Positions 1 to 9,825 are shown, numbered from the stretch's first letter. The stretch is 64,000 nt of DNA from Larkinella soli (GCF_003703975.1 NZ_QTJY01000001.1:372001-436000); one strand, 5' to 3'. Made by a program: numbers and translations. The notes: generated from the letters alone by a model not told the origin.

Positions 1-1
1 T

Positions 2-544
2 TCTTCCTGGCTCCCGACCTATTTGCAGGAGGGCCGGCAGTTTTCGGAACAGCAAATGAAGCTGTTTGCCACCCTGCCGTTTTTTCTGGGTGCCATCGGC
101 TGTTTTACGGGGGGATTTGCCAGTGATTATCTCGCGAAAAAGCGGGGCCTTCGGTTCGGCCGCCGGATGGTCGGACTGGTCGGGATGGGGCTGTCGAGCG
201 GGATTATGCTGACGGCCGCCCTCACCGCCGACAATCAGACGGCGGCCTACCTGCTCGCCGTCGGCATGGCTTTCAAGGACCTCACCCTGCCGGTGGCATT
301 CGCCGTCTGCGTCGACATCGGGAAAAGCCGCGCCGGCACGGTGGCCGGCTCAATGAACATGGCCGGTCAGCTGGGAGCTTTTTTCCTGGCGGTTCTGTTC
401 GGCAAAATTGTCGACGCAACGGGGGATTACAATATGCCTCTATATTTCATCTCCTTTCTTCTTCTGTGCAGCAGCCTGTTATGGCTCGCCATCGATCCCG
501 AAAAAAGCATCGAGCAGGAGGTGGCGGAAAAGGTTGCCGTATAA
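2..544 (+). CDS. MFS transporter, C-terminal part (gene starts before window)
   Basis: This is the last 180 residues of a major facilitator superfamily carrier. The frame is open to the window edge, reading SSWLPTYLQEG before the first possible internal start, so the 5' part lies outside. Visible features are about six hydrophobic segments, a cytoplasmic basic loop (AKKRGLRFGRR) and a glycine-rich helix (AGTVAGSMNMAGQLGAF). The SSWLPTYL stretch and the overall shape recall the anion:cation symporter (hexuronate/phthalate) subfamily, but the substrate cannot be read from this half. It converges on proS, with a terminator hairpin between them. Confidence 0.85.
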   Translation, partial: SSWLPTYLQEGRQFSEQQMKLFATLPFFLGAIGCFTGGFASDYLAKKRGLRFGRRMVGLVGMGLSSGIMLTAALTADNQTAAYLLAVGMAFKDLTLPVAFAVCVDIGKSRAGTVAGSMNMAGQLGAFFLAVLFGKIVDATGDYNMPLYFISFLLLCSSLLWLAIDPEKSIEQEVAEKVAV

Positions 545-548
545 AAAA

Positions 549-578
549 GCCGGGACGAAGCGAACCTTCGAACCCGGC
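549..578 (-). terminator. Rho-independent terminator of proS
   Basis: Stem GCCGGG/CCCGGC (549-554 with 573-578) is continued by CGAAG/CTTCG. On the minus strand it is followed by a run of six T (542-548 read in reverse). It lies 22 bp past the proS stop. Confidence 0.8.
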
Positions 579-600
579 GGAAATCCATGTATGAAAATCT

Positions 601-2073
601 TTAGTATGCCCGGGCAAAAACGACCCGCTTTTTCGACGGTTTCCCGGAATAGATACACGTCCCTTCTTCCTCCTCGCCCTGAAGCGGAATACAGCGGATG
701 GTGGCTTTGGTTTCTTCCTTGATGGCTTCCTCGGTTTCGGAGGTTCCGTCCCAATGCGCCAGCAGGAAACCGCCTTTTTCGATCTGTTCCTTAAATTCCC
801 TGTAGGTGTCCACTTTAAACGTGTTCTGCGAACGGAATTCCAGCGCTCTGGCGTAAATACTTTTTTGAATGTCGTCGAGCAGGTTTTTGATGTGATCGAC
901 CAGGCCGTCGAAGGAGACGGTTTCCTTGGTTTTCAGATCCCTCCGGGCAATTTCGACGGTGTTGTTTTCCAGATCCCGCAGGCCCATCGCCAGCCGGACC
1001 GGCACCCCCCGGAGTTCGTATTCGGCAAACTTCCAGCCGGGTTTGTTGGCGTCGCTGTTGTCGTATTTGACCGAAATACCGGCTTTCCGAAGGTCCTGCA
1101 TCAGCGGTTTGATCTTATCCGTCAATTGGGCCAGCTGTTCATCATTCCGGAAAATCGGAACGATAACCACCTGAATGGGAGCCAGTTTCGGCGGCAGCAC
1201 GAGGCCGTCGTCGTCCGAATGCGCCATGATGAGCGCCCCCATCAGCCGGGTGCTGACGCCCCAGGACGTCCCCCAGACATAATCCAGCTGGTTATCTTTC
1301 GTCAGGAACCGGACATCGAAGGCTTTGGCGAAGTTCTGCCCCAGGAAATGCGATGTGCCGGCCTGGAGGGCTTTCCCATCCTGCATCATGGCCTCGATAC
1401 AAAGCGTTTCGTCGGCACCGGCAAACCGCTCATTCGGGGTTTTAGCTCCCCGGATCACCGGCATGGCCATCCATTCCTCGGCAAACCGGGCGTAGACCTC
1501 CAGCATCTGCTTCGTTTCGTCCATGGCTTCTTCAGCCGTGGCGTGGGCGGTGTGTCCTTCCTGCCAGAGAAACTCGGCGGTCCGGAGAAAAATACGGGTG
1601 CGCATCTCCCAGCGGACTACATTACACCACTGGTTGATGAGCAGCGGGAGGTCGCGGTACGACTGTATCCAGTTTTTGTAGGTACTCCAGATGACCGTCT
1701 CGGAGGTAGGCCGCACGATCAGTTCCTCCTCCAGTCTGGCCTCCGGGTCGACGACGACTCCGGAGCCGTCTTCGGCATTTTTCAGACGGTAGTGCGTTAC
1801 TACGGCGCACTCCTTGGCAAACCCTTCCACGTGCGACGCTTCCTTGCTCAGGTAGGACTTCGGAATGAACAGCGGAAAGTAGGCGTTGGAATGCCCCGTT
1901 TCCTTGAACATATCGTCCAGGGCCCGCTGCATTTTTTCCCAGATGGAGAACCCGTACGGCTTGATGACCATGCACCCCCGAACGGCCGAATTCTCGGCCA
2001 GATCGGCTTTTTTTATCAATTCATTATACCACTCGGAATAATTTTCGCTGCGTGAGGGAATTGCTTTTGCCAT
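601..2073 (-). CDS. proS: Prolyl-tRNA synthetase (short, archaeal/eukaryote-type)
   Basis: Charges tRNA-Pro with proline in the cytoplasm. At 490 aa it is the short ProRS form without the bacterial editing insertion, as is usual in Bacteroidota. A class II catalytic core fills the first 290 residues or so (RPTSETVIW; the motif 2 region [33 protein letters not shown]). The HGTP anticodon-binding domain begins near [13 protein letters not shown]-terminal zinc-type domain contains [20 protein letters not shown] and ends in the usual ARAY tail. It is transcribed alone, divergently from the 2248 lipoprotein gene. Confidence 0.97.
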   Translation of the reverse strand: MAKAIPSRSENYSEWYNELIKKADLAENSAVRGCMVIKPYGFSIWEKMQRALDDMFKETGHSNAYFPLFIPKSYLSKEASHVEGFAKECAVVTHYRLKNAEDGSGVVVDPEARLEEELIVRPTSETVIWSTYKNWIQSYRDLPLLINQWCNVVRWEMRTRIFLRTAEFLWQEGHTAHATAEEAMDETKQMLEVYARFAEEWMAMPVIRGAKTPNERFAGADETLCIEAMMQDGKALQAGTSHFLGQNFAKAFDVRFLTKDNQLDYVWGTSWGVSTRLMGALIMAHSDDDGLVLPPKLAPIQVVIVPIFRNDEQLAQLTDKIKPLMQDLRKAGISVKYDNSDANKPGWKFAEYELRGVPVRLAMGLRDLENNTVEIARRDLKTKETVSFDGLVDHIKNLLDDIQKSIYARALEFRSQNTFKVDTYREFKEQIEKGGFLLAHWDGTSETEEAIKEETKATIRCIPLQGEEEEGTCIYSGKPSKKRVVFARAY

Positions 2074-2143
2074 AATTGACTGAAAAAATTTTCATTACAA
2101 ATAAACCGTAATGAAGCATCGTGGGTCTAATACTTTGAGAAGG

Positions 2144-2173
2144 TTGCAAAGATAGGTTTTTCTGCTATATTTG
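2144..2173 (+). promoter_or_regulatory. Bacteroidota promoter for the 2248 lipoprotein gene
   Basis: TTG at 2144-2146, a 19-nt spacer, then TATATTTG at 2166-2173. This is an exact match to the TTG-N19-TAnnTTTG pattern. The predicted transcript start is about 65 nt upstream of the ATG. Confidence 0.7.
2147..2154 (-). promoter_or_regulatory. Candidate -7 box for proS
   Basis: Read on the minus strand this is TATCTTTG, a TAnnTTTG match 74 nt before the proS ATG. No well-spaced TTG is visible. The box lies inside the spacer of the plus-strand promoter, so the two divergent promoters overlap. Confidence 0.45.
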
Positions 2174-2247
2174 TAATCAATCGGTCTTTTTTAGCGTTAT
2201 ATATAAGAGAAAGACCTATTCCCGTTGGACTCCTATCAGACAAGACC

Positions 2248-3537
2248 ATGAAAGCAATTCGTACGTGGAAATACCTGACTCTGCTGGCCGTGGCCGGCTT
2301 CTGGGGCTGTAGTTCCAGTCGCCAGACGGCGCAGAATACGGGTGAGATAGATGACCTGTACGGCTCCTCGTCGGACGCTGTCGTTTATCAGAATACAAAA
2401 TCGGACAGAAACAGCGGTAACGACCAGACCACCGAGCGGTTCGGCCGCCGGTCGACGGATCGGGACCTGCGAAACGCCAACCCTGATTACTACAATGAGG
2501 AGGAGGCCCGGCTGTTCAGCAATGACGAATATTACAGCGACGTAACCGCCCGGAAAGCGCAGCGCGGTCTCTCTCCCGATCCGGGATGGGACAGCCGTGC
2601 CAGCTACAACGACGGTTTCGCCAACGGCTACAATGCGGGTATGATGAACAACTCCTGGAACCGCTGGGGCTGGAACACTCCCTTCTACAGCGGCCTGAGC
2701 TTCGGCCTCGGTTTAGGTGCCTCTCCCTGGGGATGGAACAGCTGGCGGTCCGGATTCTACGATCCGTTCTGGGGTAGCTACGCCTACAATCCCTTCTATA
2801 GCCCGTTCAACAGTCCGTTTAATTATTACGGCGGATTTTATGACTACGGGTACGGCGGATTCTATAATCCCTACTATGGTGGTGGATGGGGCCGGCCGGT
2901 TCTTGTCGTCAATAACCCGAATATCGGAGCAGCCCGGGCCGTCAATTACGGCGCCCGCACCGGCGGCAGCCGCGATCGGTACAACGGCGATTTCGTCAAT
3001 ACGCCCCGCAGTTACAGTAACAATAACGGCGGCCGTCGTTCCGGCGAACTGAACAGCACTAATAATTCCGCCCGCACCGGTTCGGATACTTATTACAGCC
3101 GTCCGAACAACACGAACAGCGGCTCCTATGGCGCTGGACGTCAGAATAGCCGGGGTAGTGATTATTATTACGATGGATCGGCCAGCGGTGGGCGGGTCAG
3201 CAGCGGTGGCAGCACCTATACTCCGCCCAGCTATAACGCCCCGAGCCGTTCCAGTGCTGATTATTATTCGGCACCCCGGCAGAACAGCCGCGGCAGCTAT
3301 ACTCCGCCTTCGGACAACAGCGGTTCCCGGTATAGCGCTCCGCAGCAATCCCGGACGTATGAAGCTCCGAGCTACAGCCGTCCGAGCTACGAGGCTCCCC
3401 GGAGCAACACCTACTCGCAGCCTTCACAACCCAGCTACAGCGCACCTTCCAGTGGTGGCAGCCGTGGGGGTGGCGGAAGTTCAGGGGGTGGCGGCTACTC
3501 CGGTGGCGGTGGTGGCGGTTCGCGCGGACCCCGTTAA
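2248..3537 (+). CDS. Tyr/Ser/Gly/Asn-rich lipoprotein of unknown function
   Basis: The function is not recognised. A lipoprotein signal peptide (LLAVAGFWGC, lipid on Cys21) predicts attachment to a membrane. The mature chain is low-complexity: aromatic Tyr/Trp/Phe-Gly-Asn repeats in the middle (residues about 120-215), then Ser/Tyr/Pro/Arg repeats, then a glycine-rich tail ending SRGPR. Such composition suggests an extended, possibly cell-surface or outer-membrane-associated chain. It has its own well-formed promoter and is followed by a terminator at 3590-3621. Several long frames on both strands here are by-products of the composition. Confidence 0.8.
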   Translation: MKAIRTWKYLTLLAVAGFWGCSSSRQTAQNTGEIDDLYGSSSDAVVYQNTKSDRNSGNDQTTERFGRRSTDRDLRNANPDYYNEEEARLFSNDEYYSDVTARKAQRGLSPDPGWDSRASYNDGFANGYNAGMMNNSWNRWGWNTPFYSGLSFGLGLGASPWGWNSWRSGFYDPFWGSYAYNPFYSPFNSPFNYYGGFYDYGYGGFYNPYYGGGWGRPVLVVNNPNIGAARAVNYGARTGGSRDRYNGDFVNTPRSYSNNNGGRRSGELNSTNNSARTGSDTYYSRPNNTNSGSYGAGRQNSRGSDYYYDGSASGGRVSSGGSTYTPPSYNAPSRSSADYYSAPRQNSRGSYTPPSDNSGSRYSAPQQSRTYEAPSYSRPSYEAPRSNTYSQPSQPSYSAPSSGGSRGGGGSSGGGGYSGGGGGGSRGPR

Positions 3538-3589
3538 CAGCAAAATCCCCGCCGGCGGGACGATTCCTCCGGCCAATATGATAAAAAAA

Positions 3590-3621
3590 CCCCGTCAGTT
3601 GTTACAATTGGCGGGGTTTTT
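3590..3621 (+). terminator. Rho-independent terminator
   Basis: CCCCG (3590-3594) pairs with CGGGG (3612-3616). The stem continues inward with wobble pairs to a TTA loop. An A-run on the left and T-run on the right let it act in both directions. It ends the 2248 transcript. Confidence 0.85.
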
Positions 3622-3777
3622 CGTTGTATAATCGTCCCGGTTGCTCAGTTTTACGATGAACGGTTTCACTGTTTTTTCCCGCTTCTTAAACCAACAGGCA
3701 GGATTCTGCATCTAAACCGCAAATCCGGACAATTCGAGAACCGGTATCCACGAATCCTTTTTAGCTCTACATCCTCT

Positions 3778-5325
3778 ATGAGAAATAGTCTCTGCATTGT
3801 GGGGTTGCTTCTGACGGCAGGAGCAGCTTACGGCCAGGCGGACATTTACGCCGGCGACGCATTTCGCTATTCTGAAGTAACCCAAACCGGAACGGCTCGC
3901 TTCCGGGGCATTGGCGGGAACCATGCGGCCCTCGGGGGTGATGCCAGTGCCGTGTTCGGGAACCCGGCCGGTCTGGGCTTTTACAATCGTTCCGAGATCA
4001 GTTTCAGCCCCTCGTTGAACCTGATCAATACCCAGACCAACTACATCGGCAATTCGCTCTCCAACACCAAAGGCGTTCCGAACATAAGTCAATTCGGTCT
4101 GATCCTGGCCGGGAGCCGTCAGAACGAAAGCCGGCGCTGGAGACGCACCGCCCTCGGTATCACGTATAGCCGCCAGATCAGCTTCAGCAACAATTTCGTA
4201 TTTCAGGGCCGCAACAACCGCAGTTCCATCGTCGATTCCTATATCGCCGACGCCAACGGCCGAAACCTGACCGGGGGCCAGATCGATGCCCAGTATAACA
4301 GCAATACGAATGAGGCAAACTTTCCGGCCGCAGCCGCCTACCAGCTGTTCCTGATCAACGGCACGCCCTCGGCCGGTAACCCGAACGAAACCGGGCCGCC
4401 GTATTTCCGGTATGACCCGACCGCCCCGACCGAGCAGCGGAATACCTTCTCCTCTACCGGGGGGCATTCGCTCTGGACACTGGCCTATGCCGGTAACCTC
4501 GACGACAAGCTGTATGTCGGGGCCTCGTTCAGCCTGGCTCATCTGCGCTACGACTTCGAGAACGTCTACAATGAAACCGTCATCGGCGGGCAGGTTTTCA
4601 ACAGCCTTCGCCAGACCGATACCTTCACGGCCACCGGCAATGGGGTCAATGTAGCTTTAGGAGTTATTTACAAAGCGACCCCGGACGTTCAGATCGGGGC
4701 CTCGCTGACGACACCGACTTTCAGCCGGGTTCGCGAGTCATTCGAGCAGCGGCTTTCCGCCGACCCCCGGGATCCCAATCTGCCGATTACCCAAACCGAG
4801 GTGAATATCGTCCCGAATGATTTCGACTACAACCTGACCACGCCTTTGAGAGCGTCCGGCGGTCTGACGTATTTCCTGAATAAAGGCAAAATCGGCTTCA
4901 TCACGGCCTCCGCCGACTATGTGGGCTATTCCGGGATGCGGGTAACAACCAAAACGTATGATGCCCAGGGAAACACGGATTTTAAAAACGATGTGAAGCA
5001 GGAAGTTCAGAACACCTATAAAAACGTGGTCAATTTCCGCGCCGGGGCTGAAATCCGGGCCGGCCTGCTTCGCGTTCGTGGGGGTGTTGCCTACCTGCCC
5101 GACCCGTACAAGCAGCAACTGAACAATATCGACCGCCAGAAACTTCTGATTTCGGGAGGGCTCGGGGTCCGGAGCGATCGGTTCTTTGCCGACGTCAGCG
5201 GGACCTACAACACGTTTAAATCCGCTTACACTCCGTATACGCTGCCGAATCCGTCGGATTTTGCTTCCGCCCAGATCGACACCCGGCTGACTAACATCAC
5301 CCTGTCGATCGGTACATTTTTCTAA
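3778..5325 (+). CDS. OmpP1/FadL-family outer membrane transport protein
   Basis: A 515-aa outer-membrane beta-barrel protein. The signal peptide ends near GAAYGQ. The N-terminal part (ARFRGIGGNHAALGGDASAVFGNPAGLGF) is the plug-and-hatch signature of OmpP1/FadL/TodX proteins, which pass hydrophobic substrates through the outer membrane. The chain then alternates polar and aromatic residues and ends in IGTFF, a typical barrel-terminal Phe. The substrate is unknown; Bacteroidota members are often labelled hemin receptor, without support here. Monocistronic between two strong terminators. Confidence 0.85.
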   Translation: MRNSLCIVGLLLTAGAAYGQADIYAGDAFRYSEVTQTGTARFRGIGGNHAALGGDASAVFGNPAGLGFYNRSEISFSPSLNLINTQTNYIGNSLSNTKGVPNISQFGLILAGSRQNESRRWRRTALGITYSRQISFSNNFVFQGRNNRSSIVDSYIADANGRNLTGGQIDAQYNSNTNEANFPAAAAYQLFLINGTPSAGNPNETGPPYFRYDPTAPTEQRNTFSSTGGHSLWTLAYAGNLDDKLYVGASFSLAHLRYDFENVYNETVIGGQVFNSLRQTDTFTATGNGVNVALGVIYKATPDVQIGASLTTPTFSRVRESFEQRLSADPRDPNLPITQTEVNIVPNDFDYNLTTPLRASGGLTYFLNKGKIGFITASADYVGYSGMRVTTKTYDAQGNTDFKNDVKQEVQNTYKNVVNFRAGAEIRAGLLRVRGGVAYLPDPYKQQLNNIDRQKLLISGGLGVRSDRFFADVSGTYNTFKSAYTPYTLPNPSDFASAQIDTRLTNITLSIGTFF

Positions 5326-5334
5326 TTAGCTCTT

Positions 5335-5398
5335 CTGATTCTTCAAAAAGCAAAAGCTCCGGCCTGTCGACCGGAGCTTTTGCTTTTTGAAGAATCAG
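5335..5398. terminator. Bidirectional terminator with a perfect 28-bp stem
   Basis: Arms 5335-5362 and 5371-5398 are perfectly complementary over 28 bp around an 8-nt loop (CCTGTCGA). The core GCTCCGG/CCGGAGC is flanked by A/T-rich pairs that give a T-run in both directions. It serves the convergent 3778 gene and the RND pump gene, whose stop lies 3 bp away. Confidence 0.9.
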
Positions 5399-5401
5399 GG
5401 T

Positions 5402-8400
5402 TCAACGCCCGACGCCGTTGCTTTCTTCTTCCTGCCATTGGAGCTGCTCCTCTTCCCTCCTGGTAGCCTGGGCCTTCAATTCCGCCAGCTTTTTCTTTCC
5501 GTAGGCAAACCGGGTGATGACGACGAACAGCACCGGCACGACGAAGATGGCCAGGGAGGTTGCGGCCAGCATTCCGCCGAACACGGTCCAGCCGATGGTT
5601 TTTCGAGCTACGGCTCCGGCACCGCTGGCAAAGACCAGCGGCAGCACGCCGAGGATAAAAGCCAGAGAGGTCATGATGATCGGCCGGAGACGGAGCCGCA
5701 CGGCTTCCAGCGTAGCCGCCAGCACATCGACGCCCTTATCGACCCGCTCCTTGGCAAACTCCACGATCAGAATGGCGTTTTTGGCGGCCAGACCGATCAG
5801 GGTCACCAACCCGATCTGCGCATACACGTTATTACTCAGGCTGGGCAGCAGGGTAAGCGTCAGGATGGCCCCGAAGGCTCCGATCGGTACGGAAAGCAAT
5901 ACGGCAAACGGAACCGACCAGCTTTCATACAAGGCCGCCAGAAAAAGAAATACGAACAGAATGGATAACCCGAAGATATAGAAGGTACTGGAACCCGAAC
6001 TGATTTCTTCCCGGCTCAGGCCCGAAAAGTCGTACCCATAGCCGGCCGGCAGGACCTTATCAGCCACCTCACGCAGAGCCTGAATAGCCTGTCCTGAACT
6101 GTAACCCGGTTTCGGGCTGCCGTTAACTTCTACCGAGCGGAACAAGTTGTAGTGTGAAATCAGCGGTGCGTTTTCAATGATTCTGGTAGTGATCAGCGTA
6201 CTGAGCGGCACCATCGTCCCGGCGCGGTTGCGGACGTAATACCGGGAAAGCTGGTTGATATCCGACCGATAGGCCGTGTCGGCCTGCGCCACTACCCGGA
6301 ACTTCCGGCCATATACGATGAAGTCGTTCACATACACACTGCCCAGGTACGTCTGAATGGTTGTGTAGACATCGCTTACGTTGACGCCCAGCTTTTTGCA
6401 CTTTTCACGATCCACATCGACTTTAAAGGCCGGCGCCCGGGCGGTAAAGTAGGTGAACGCCCGCCCGATCTCCGGCCGTTTGTTGGCTTCGGCGATAAAA
6501 TTCTGCACCACCCGGTCGAACGCCTTGACGTCGTCCGTACTCTCGCGCTGTTCGATCTCGAACGTAAAGCCGGCGGTTTGTCCGAGGCCCGGAATGGCCG
6601 GTGGCGGGATCACCACGACGCTGGCTTCCTTGATACTCGACAATTCCCGCTGCAATTTGACTACCACCGAGTCGATCTGAACGGATTTATCTTTCCGCTC
6701 GCTCCAGGGTTTCAGCTGCGTGAATACCGTCCCGCTGTTCGATTTGCTGGAAAAGGTCACCGCGTTCAGTCCGCCGAGAGCCGAAAAGTGAGCCACGTAA
6801 GGCTGTGCCTTCAGGATATTCATGACCCGGTTCAAAACCGCCAGGCTTCGGGTGGTGGAAGCGGCTTCCGGAATTTCATAGGTAATGATCACCCGGCCTT
6901 CGTCTTCCGTCGGAATAAAGCCGGTCGGTTTGGACTTGAACATCAGCCCGGTTCCGACAAACAGGCAGGCCAGCAGCACCAGCACCAACGGTGCCATCCG
7001 GATCAGCCGATTCACCCCGCCCGCATAGGAATTGGAGGTCCGGTCGAACCACCGGTTGAATTTGAAAAAGAACCGGTTCAGCCCCCGGGACTTTTCGTTC
7101 GTCTCCGCCGGCCGGAGCATCAGCGAGCAGAGCGCCGGGGTCAGGGAAAGGGCTACGAAGGCCGAAATCAGAACCGAGATGGCAATGGTAATGGCGAACT
7201 GCTGATAAAGCCGCCCCACGATACCGGGTATGAACCCGACCGGCACGAAAACCGCAGCCAGGATCAGAGCGATGGCGATTACCGGCCCTGCAATATCCTT
7301 CATGGCCTTTCGGGTCGCTTCCCGGGCCGAAAGCTTTTCGTGGTCGATGTAGTGCTGCACGGCTTCCACCACGACGATCGCGTCGTCCACGACGATCCCG
7401 ATTGCCAGCACGAACCCGAACATCGTCAGGGTATTGATCGTAAACCCGAGCGGAATGAACAGGGCAAAGGTGCCGAGGATCGAAACCGGAATGGCCAGTA
7501 CGGGAATCAGCGTGGCCCGCCAGTTCTGAAGGAACAGGAATACCACGATCACGACCAGCCCCAGAGCCTCCAGCAGCGTTTTCACCACCTCATCGACCGA
7601 CACCTGCACCACTGAAACCGATTCGAACGGTACGACATAATCGACGTCTTTCGGAAAGGATTTTTTCAGTTCGTCCATCGCGGCATACACGCCTTTTGCG
7701 GTGGAGAGGGCGTTACTACCGGGAAGCTGATAAAGCAACAGGTAGGCCGCCCGGTTGCCGTCGACAAACGAGTTGCTGACGTAACTGAACTTGCCTAACT
7801 GGACTCGTGCCACGTCTTTCAGGTAAACGATGGAACCGTCTTCGGGCTTACTGCGCACGATGATGTCCCGGAATTCGTCCTCCTTACTCAGGCGGCTATT
7901 CGTGAACACCGTATATTCAAATGCCTGCGAATTCGGCTGCGGGGGGGCGCCGACCGAACCGGCCGCCACCTGGAGGTTCTGCTCCTGAAGGGCCGCCACC
8001 ACATCGCCGGGCGTCATGCCCAGTTGGGCCAGCTTGTCGGGTTGGAGCCAGATTCGCATACTGAAGTCGTCGGCCCGGGAAAAAATGTCGCCGACGCCGG
8101 GGACCCGCAACAGAGCGTCCCGGATGAAGATGTTGGCGTAGTTGTCCAGAAAGGACACGTTGTGGGTGCCTTTCGGAGAATAAATCGCCACCAGCATGAA
8201 AAGGCTCGGGTTCCGCTTCCTGACCGTCAGACCCAGGCGAGAAACCTCCTGCGGCAGCTGGGGTTGAGCGATTCCGACCCGGTTCTGAACATCGAGAGCC
8301 GCAATGTTGACGTCGGTTCCGACATTGAACGTCACGTTCATGGTCATCCGGCCGTCGCTCGTACTGTTACTTTGCAGGTACAGCATATTCGGCGTCCCGT

Positions 8401-8611
8401 TGACCTGCGTTTCAATGGGGGTAGCCACGGTTTGCTCCACGGTCTGGGCATCCGCTCCGGTATATACCCCGCTCACCTGCACCACGGGGGGCGTAATGTC
8501 CGGGTACTGACTAACGGGAAGGTTTAGAATCGCCAGGACGCCCACCAGGACGATGACGAGCGAAATGACGATAGCCGTTACCGGCCGGTTTATGAACGTA
8601 TCGGCAAACAT
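5402..8611 (-). CDS. RND multidrug efflux permease (HAE1/AcrB family)
   Basis: Inner-membrane proton-driven pump of a tripartite efflux system, 1069 aa, the normal length for AcrB homologues. Two copies of the RND fold are visible, each starting with a membrane helix (FINRPVTAIVISLVIVLVGV near the N-terminus). The TM4 proton-relay pair is present in AIGIVVDDAIVVVE, as is the second-half lysine motif AKNAILIVEFAKE. Periplasmic porter and docking loops lie at residues about 40-340 and 560-870. It is the last gene of tolC-adaptor-pump, 12 bp after the adaptor. The substrate range cannot be read from sequence. Confidence 0.95.
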   Translation of the reverse strand: MFADTFINRPVTAIVISLVIVLVGVLAILNLPVSQYPDITPPVVQVSGVYTGADAQTVEQTVATPIETQVNGTPNMLYLQSNSTSDGRMTMNVTFNVGTDVNIAALDVQNRVGIAQPQLPQEVSRLGLTVRKRNPSLFMLVAIYSPKGTHNVSFLDNYANIFIRDALLRVPGVGDIFSRADDFSMRIWLQPDKLAQLGMTPGDVVAALQEQNLQVAAGSVGAPPQPNSQAFEYTVFTNSRLSKEDEFRDIIVRSKPEDGSIVYLKDVARVQLGKFSYVSNSFVDGNRAAYLLLYQLPGSNALSTAKGVYAAMDELKKSFPKDVDYVVPFESVSVVQVSVDEVVKTLLEALGLVVIVVFLFLQNWRATLIPVLAIPVSILGTFALFIPLGFTINTLTMFGFVLAIGIVVDDAIVVVEAVQHYIDHEKLSAREATRKAMKDIAGPVIAIALILAAVFVPVGFIPGIVGRLYQQFAITIAISVLISAFVALSLTPALCSLMLRPAETNEKSRGLNRFFFKFNRWFDRTSNSYAGGVNRLIRMAPLVLVLLACLFVGTGLMFKSKPTGFIPTEDEGRVIITYEIPEAASTTRSLAVLNRVMNILKAQPYVAHFSALGGLNAVTFSSKSNSGTVFTQLKPWSERKDKSVQIDSVVVKLQRELSSIKEASVVVIPPPAIPGLGQTAGFTFEIEQRESTDDVKAFDRVVQNFIAEANKRPEIGRAFTYFTARAPAFKVDVDREKCKKLGVNVSDVYTTIQTYLGSVYVNDFIVYGRKFRVVAQADTAYRSDINQLSRYYVRNRAGTMVPLSTLITTRIIENAPLISHYNLFRSVEVNGSPKPGYSSGQAIQALREVADKVLPAGYGYDFSGLSREEISSGSSTFYIFGLSILFVFLFLAALYESWSVPFAVLLSVPIGAFGAILTLTLLPSLSNNVYAQIGLVTLIGLAAKNAILIVEFAKERVDKGVDVLAATLEAVRLRLRPIIMTSLAFILGVLPLVFASGAGAVARKTIGWTVFGGMLAATSLAIFVVPVLFVVITRFAYGKKKLAELKAQATRREEEQLQWQEEESNGVGR

Positions 8612-8623
8612 AGTTAATGGAAT

Positions 8624-9799
8624 TTATCGGGTTGGAGCAGCCGGGTTCTGCGGTCCCGCCGTGCCGGCCTGCGCCACGGCTGCCGAGTCGGGCACGACCC
8701 GCACCACAGCGCCTTCCCTAAGTTTTTGAATCCCTTCGGTTACGATTTTTTCTCCCTCACGAAGCCCATCCTTCACAATCACGTTAGCGCCGATTCGATT
8801 TCCGAGCGACACCTTTTTCTGGGTCACCTTACTGCTGTCGCCCACGACGTAGACAAAAAACTCACTCATTTGCTCGGTTACCGCCTTGTACGGAATCAGC
8901 AGCCGACGGCCCGATTCGTTGTTCAGCACCCGGACATTCCCGTTCATCCCCGCTTTCAGGACTTTCTGGGGGTTCGGAAAAAACAATCGAACCTTCAGCG
9001 TACCGGTTTGCGGGTCCACCGCCCGGTCGATAATACCGACTTTTCCGGAAGCCTTGAAGGGCGTCCCTCCCGGTGTTACGAAAATAAACGTCGAATCACG
9101 CGGTCCGCCGGATCGGTTCTGCAACAGGACGAAACGCGAAATATCGGTTTCATCCACGGATATATCGATCGCAATCGGATCGTCGGAGGAAAGGGTGTTG
9201 AGCAAAGTCTGGCCCGGCGACACGGCCGCCCCCAGTTTCACCTGCGAAATTCCAATCGTTCCGGTGAAGGGAGCGATAATGGTCGAATATTTCAGATTTG
9301 TGGATACCCGGGTAGCGTTGGCCCGCGCAGCCGCCACCTGCATTTTGGCAGACTGTAAAGCGGCCTCGGCGTTGTCGACGGTCTGTCGGGCAATGGCGTC
9401 TTCCTTAGCCAGCGTCCGGTACCGTTCGGCGTCCTTCTCGGCCCGGTTCAGGTTGGCCAGCGCCACGTTCACGTTGGCGACGGCCTCGTCATAATTCGCC
9501 TGATATTGCTGACGGTCAATCTCATACAGCTTCTGGCCCTTACTCACGGTTTGCCCCTCCCGGAAAAAAATGCCGGTGATATAGCCCGAAACCTGCGGAT
9601 AAATCTCCACCTGATTTAAGGCCGTGACGGTGGCCGGATATTCATCATAATAAACCGCCGTCCCTTCCTGAGCTACCGAGATGGCGACCGGAGTCGGCGG
9701 TGGCGGTCCCTGCTGAGCCTGCTGGTTCTTACCCCCGCAGGCCGACAGGAAAACGATCAACCCGAGCGAATAAAAAAGCGTACTCCTTTCGATTTTCAT
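8624..9799 (-). CDS. RND efflux periplasmic adaptor (membrane fusion protein)
   Basis: A 391-aa lipoprotein that links the RND permease to the outer-membrane channel. The lipobox is FLSACGG. A barrel-sandwich/lipoyl half (VEIYPQVSGYITGIFFREGQTVSKGQ) precedes an alpha-hairpin (residues about 95-165), and the second lipoyl half (FTGTIGISQVKLGAAVSPGQ) precedes the beta-barrel and membrane-proximal domain. The ATG at 9799 is preferred because it starts the signal peptide directly; a GTG at 9823 would add eight polar residues. Confidence 0.93.
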   Translation of the reverse strand: MKIERSTLFYSLGLIVFLSACGGKNQQAQQGPPPPTPVAISVAQEGTAVYYDEYPATVTALNQVEIYPQVSGYITGIFFREGQTVSKGQKLYEIDRQQYQANYDEAVANVNVALANLNRAEKDAERYRTLAKEDAIARQTVDNAEAALQSAKMQVAAARANATRVSTNLKYSTIIAPFTGTIGISQVKLGAAVSPGQTLLNTLSSDDPIAIDISVDETDISRFVLLQNRSGGPRDSTFIFVTPGGTPFKASGKVGIIDRAVDPQTGTLKVRLFFPNPQKVLKAGMNGNVRVLNNESGRRLLIPYKAVTEQMSEFFVYVVGDSSKVTQKKVSLGNRIGANVIVKDGLREGEKIVTEGIQKLREGAVVRVVPDSAAVAQAGTAGPQNPAAPTR

Positions 9800-9825
9800 C
9801 GGTGATATGGATTCGTGTTTCACGG

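Noticed and set aside
754-2055. Long plus-strand open frame opposite proS (433 codons)
   Set aside because: It is the mirror of a well-recognised synthetase gene in G+C-rich DNA; the product shows no family motif.
2713-3631. Several frames on both strands in the repetitive lipoprotein gene
   Set aside because: They reflect the biased repeats of the real frame; Ile/Ala/Thr-rich products with no start signals.
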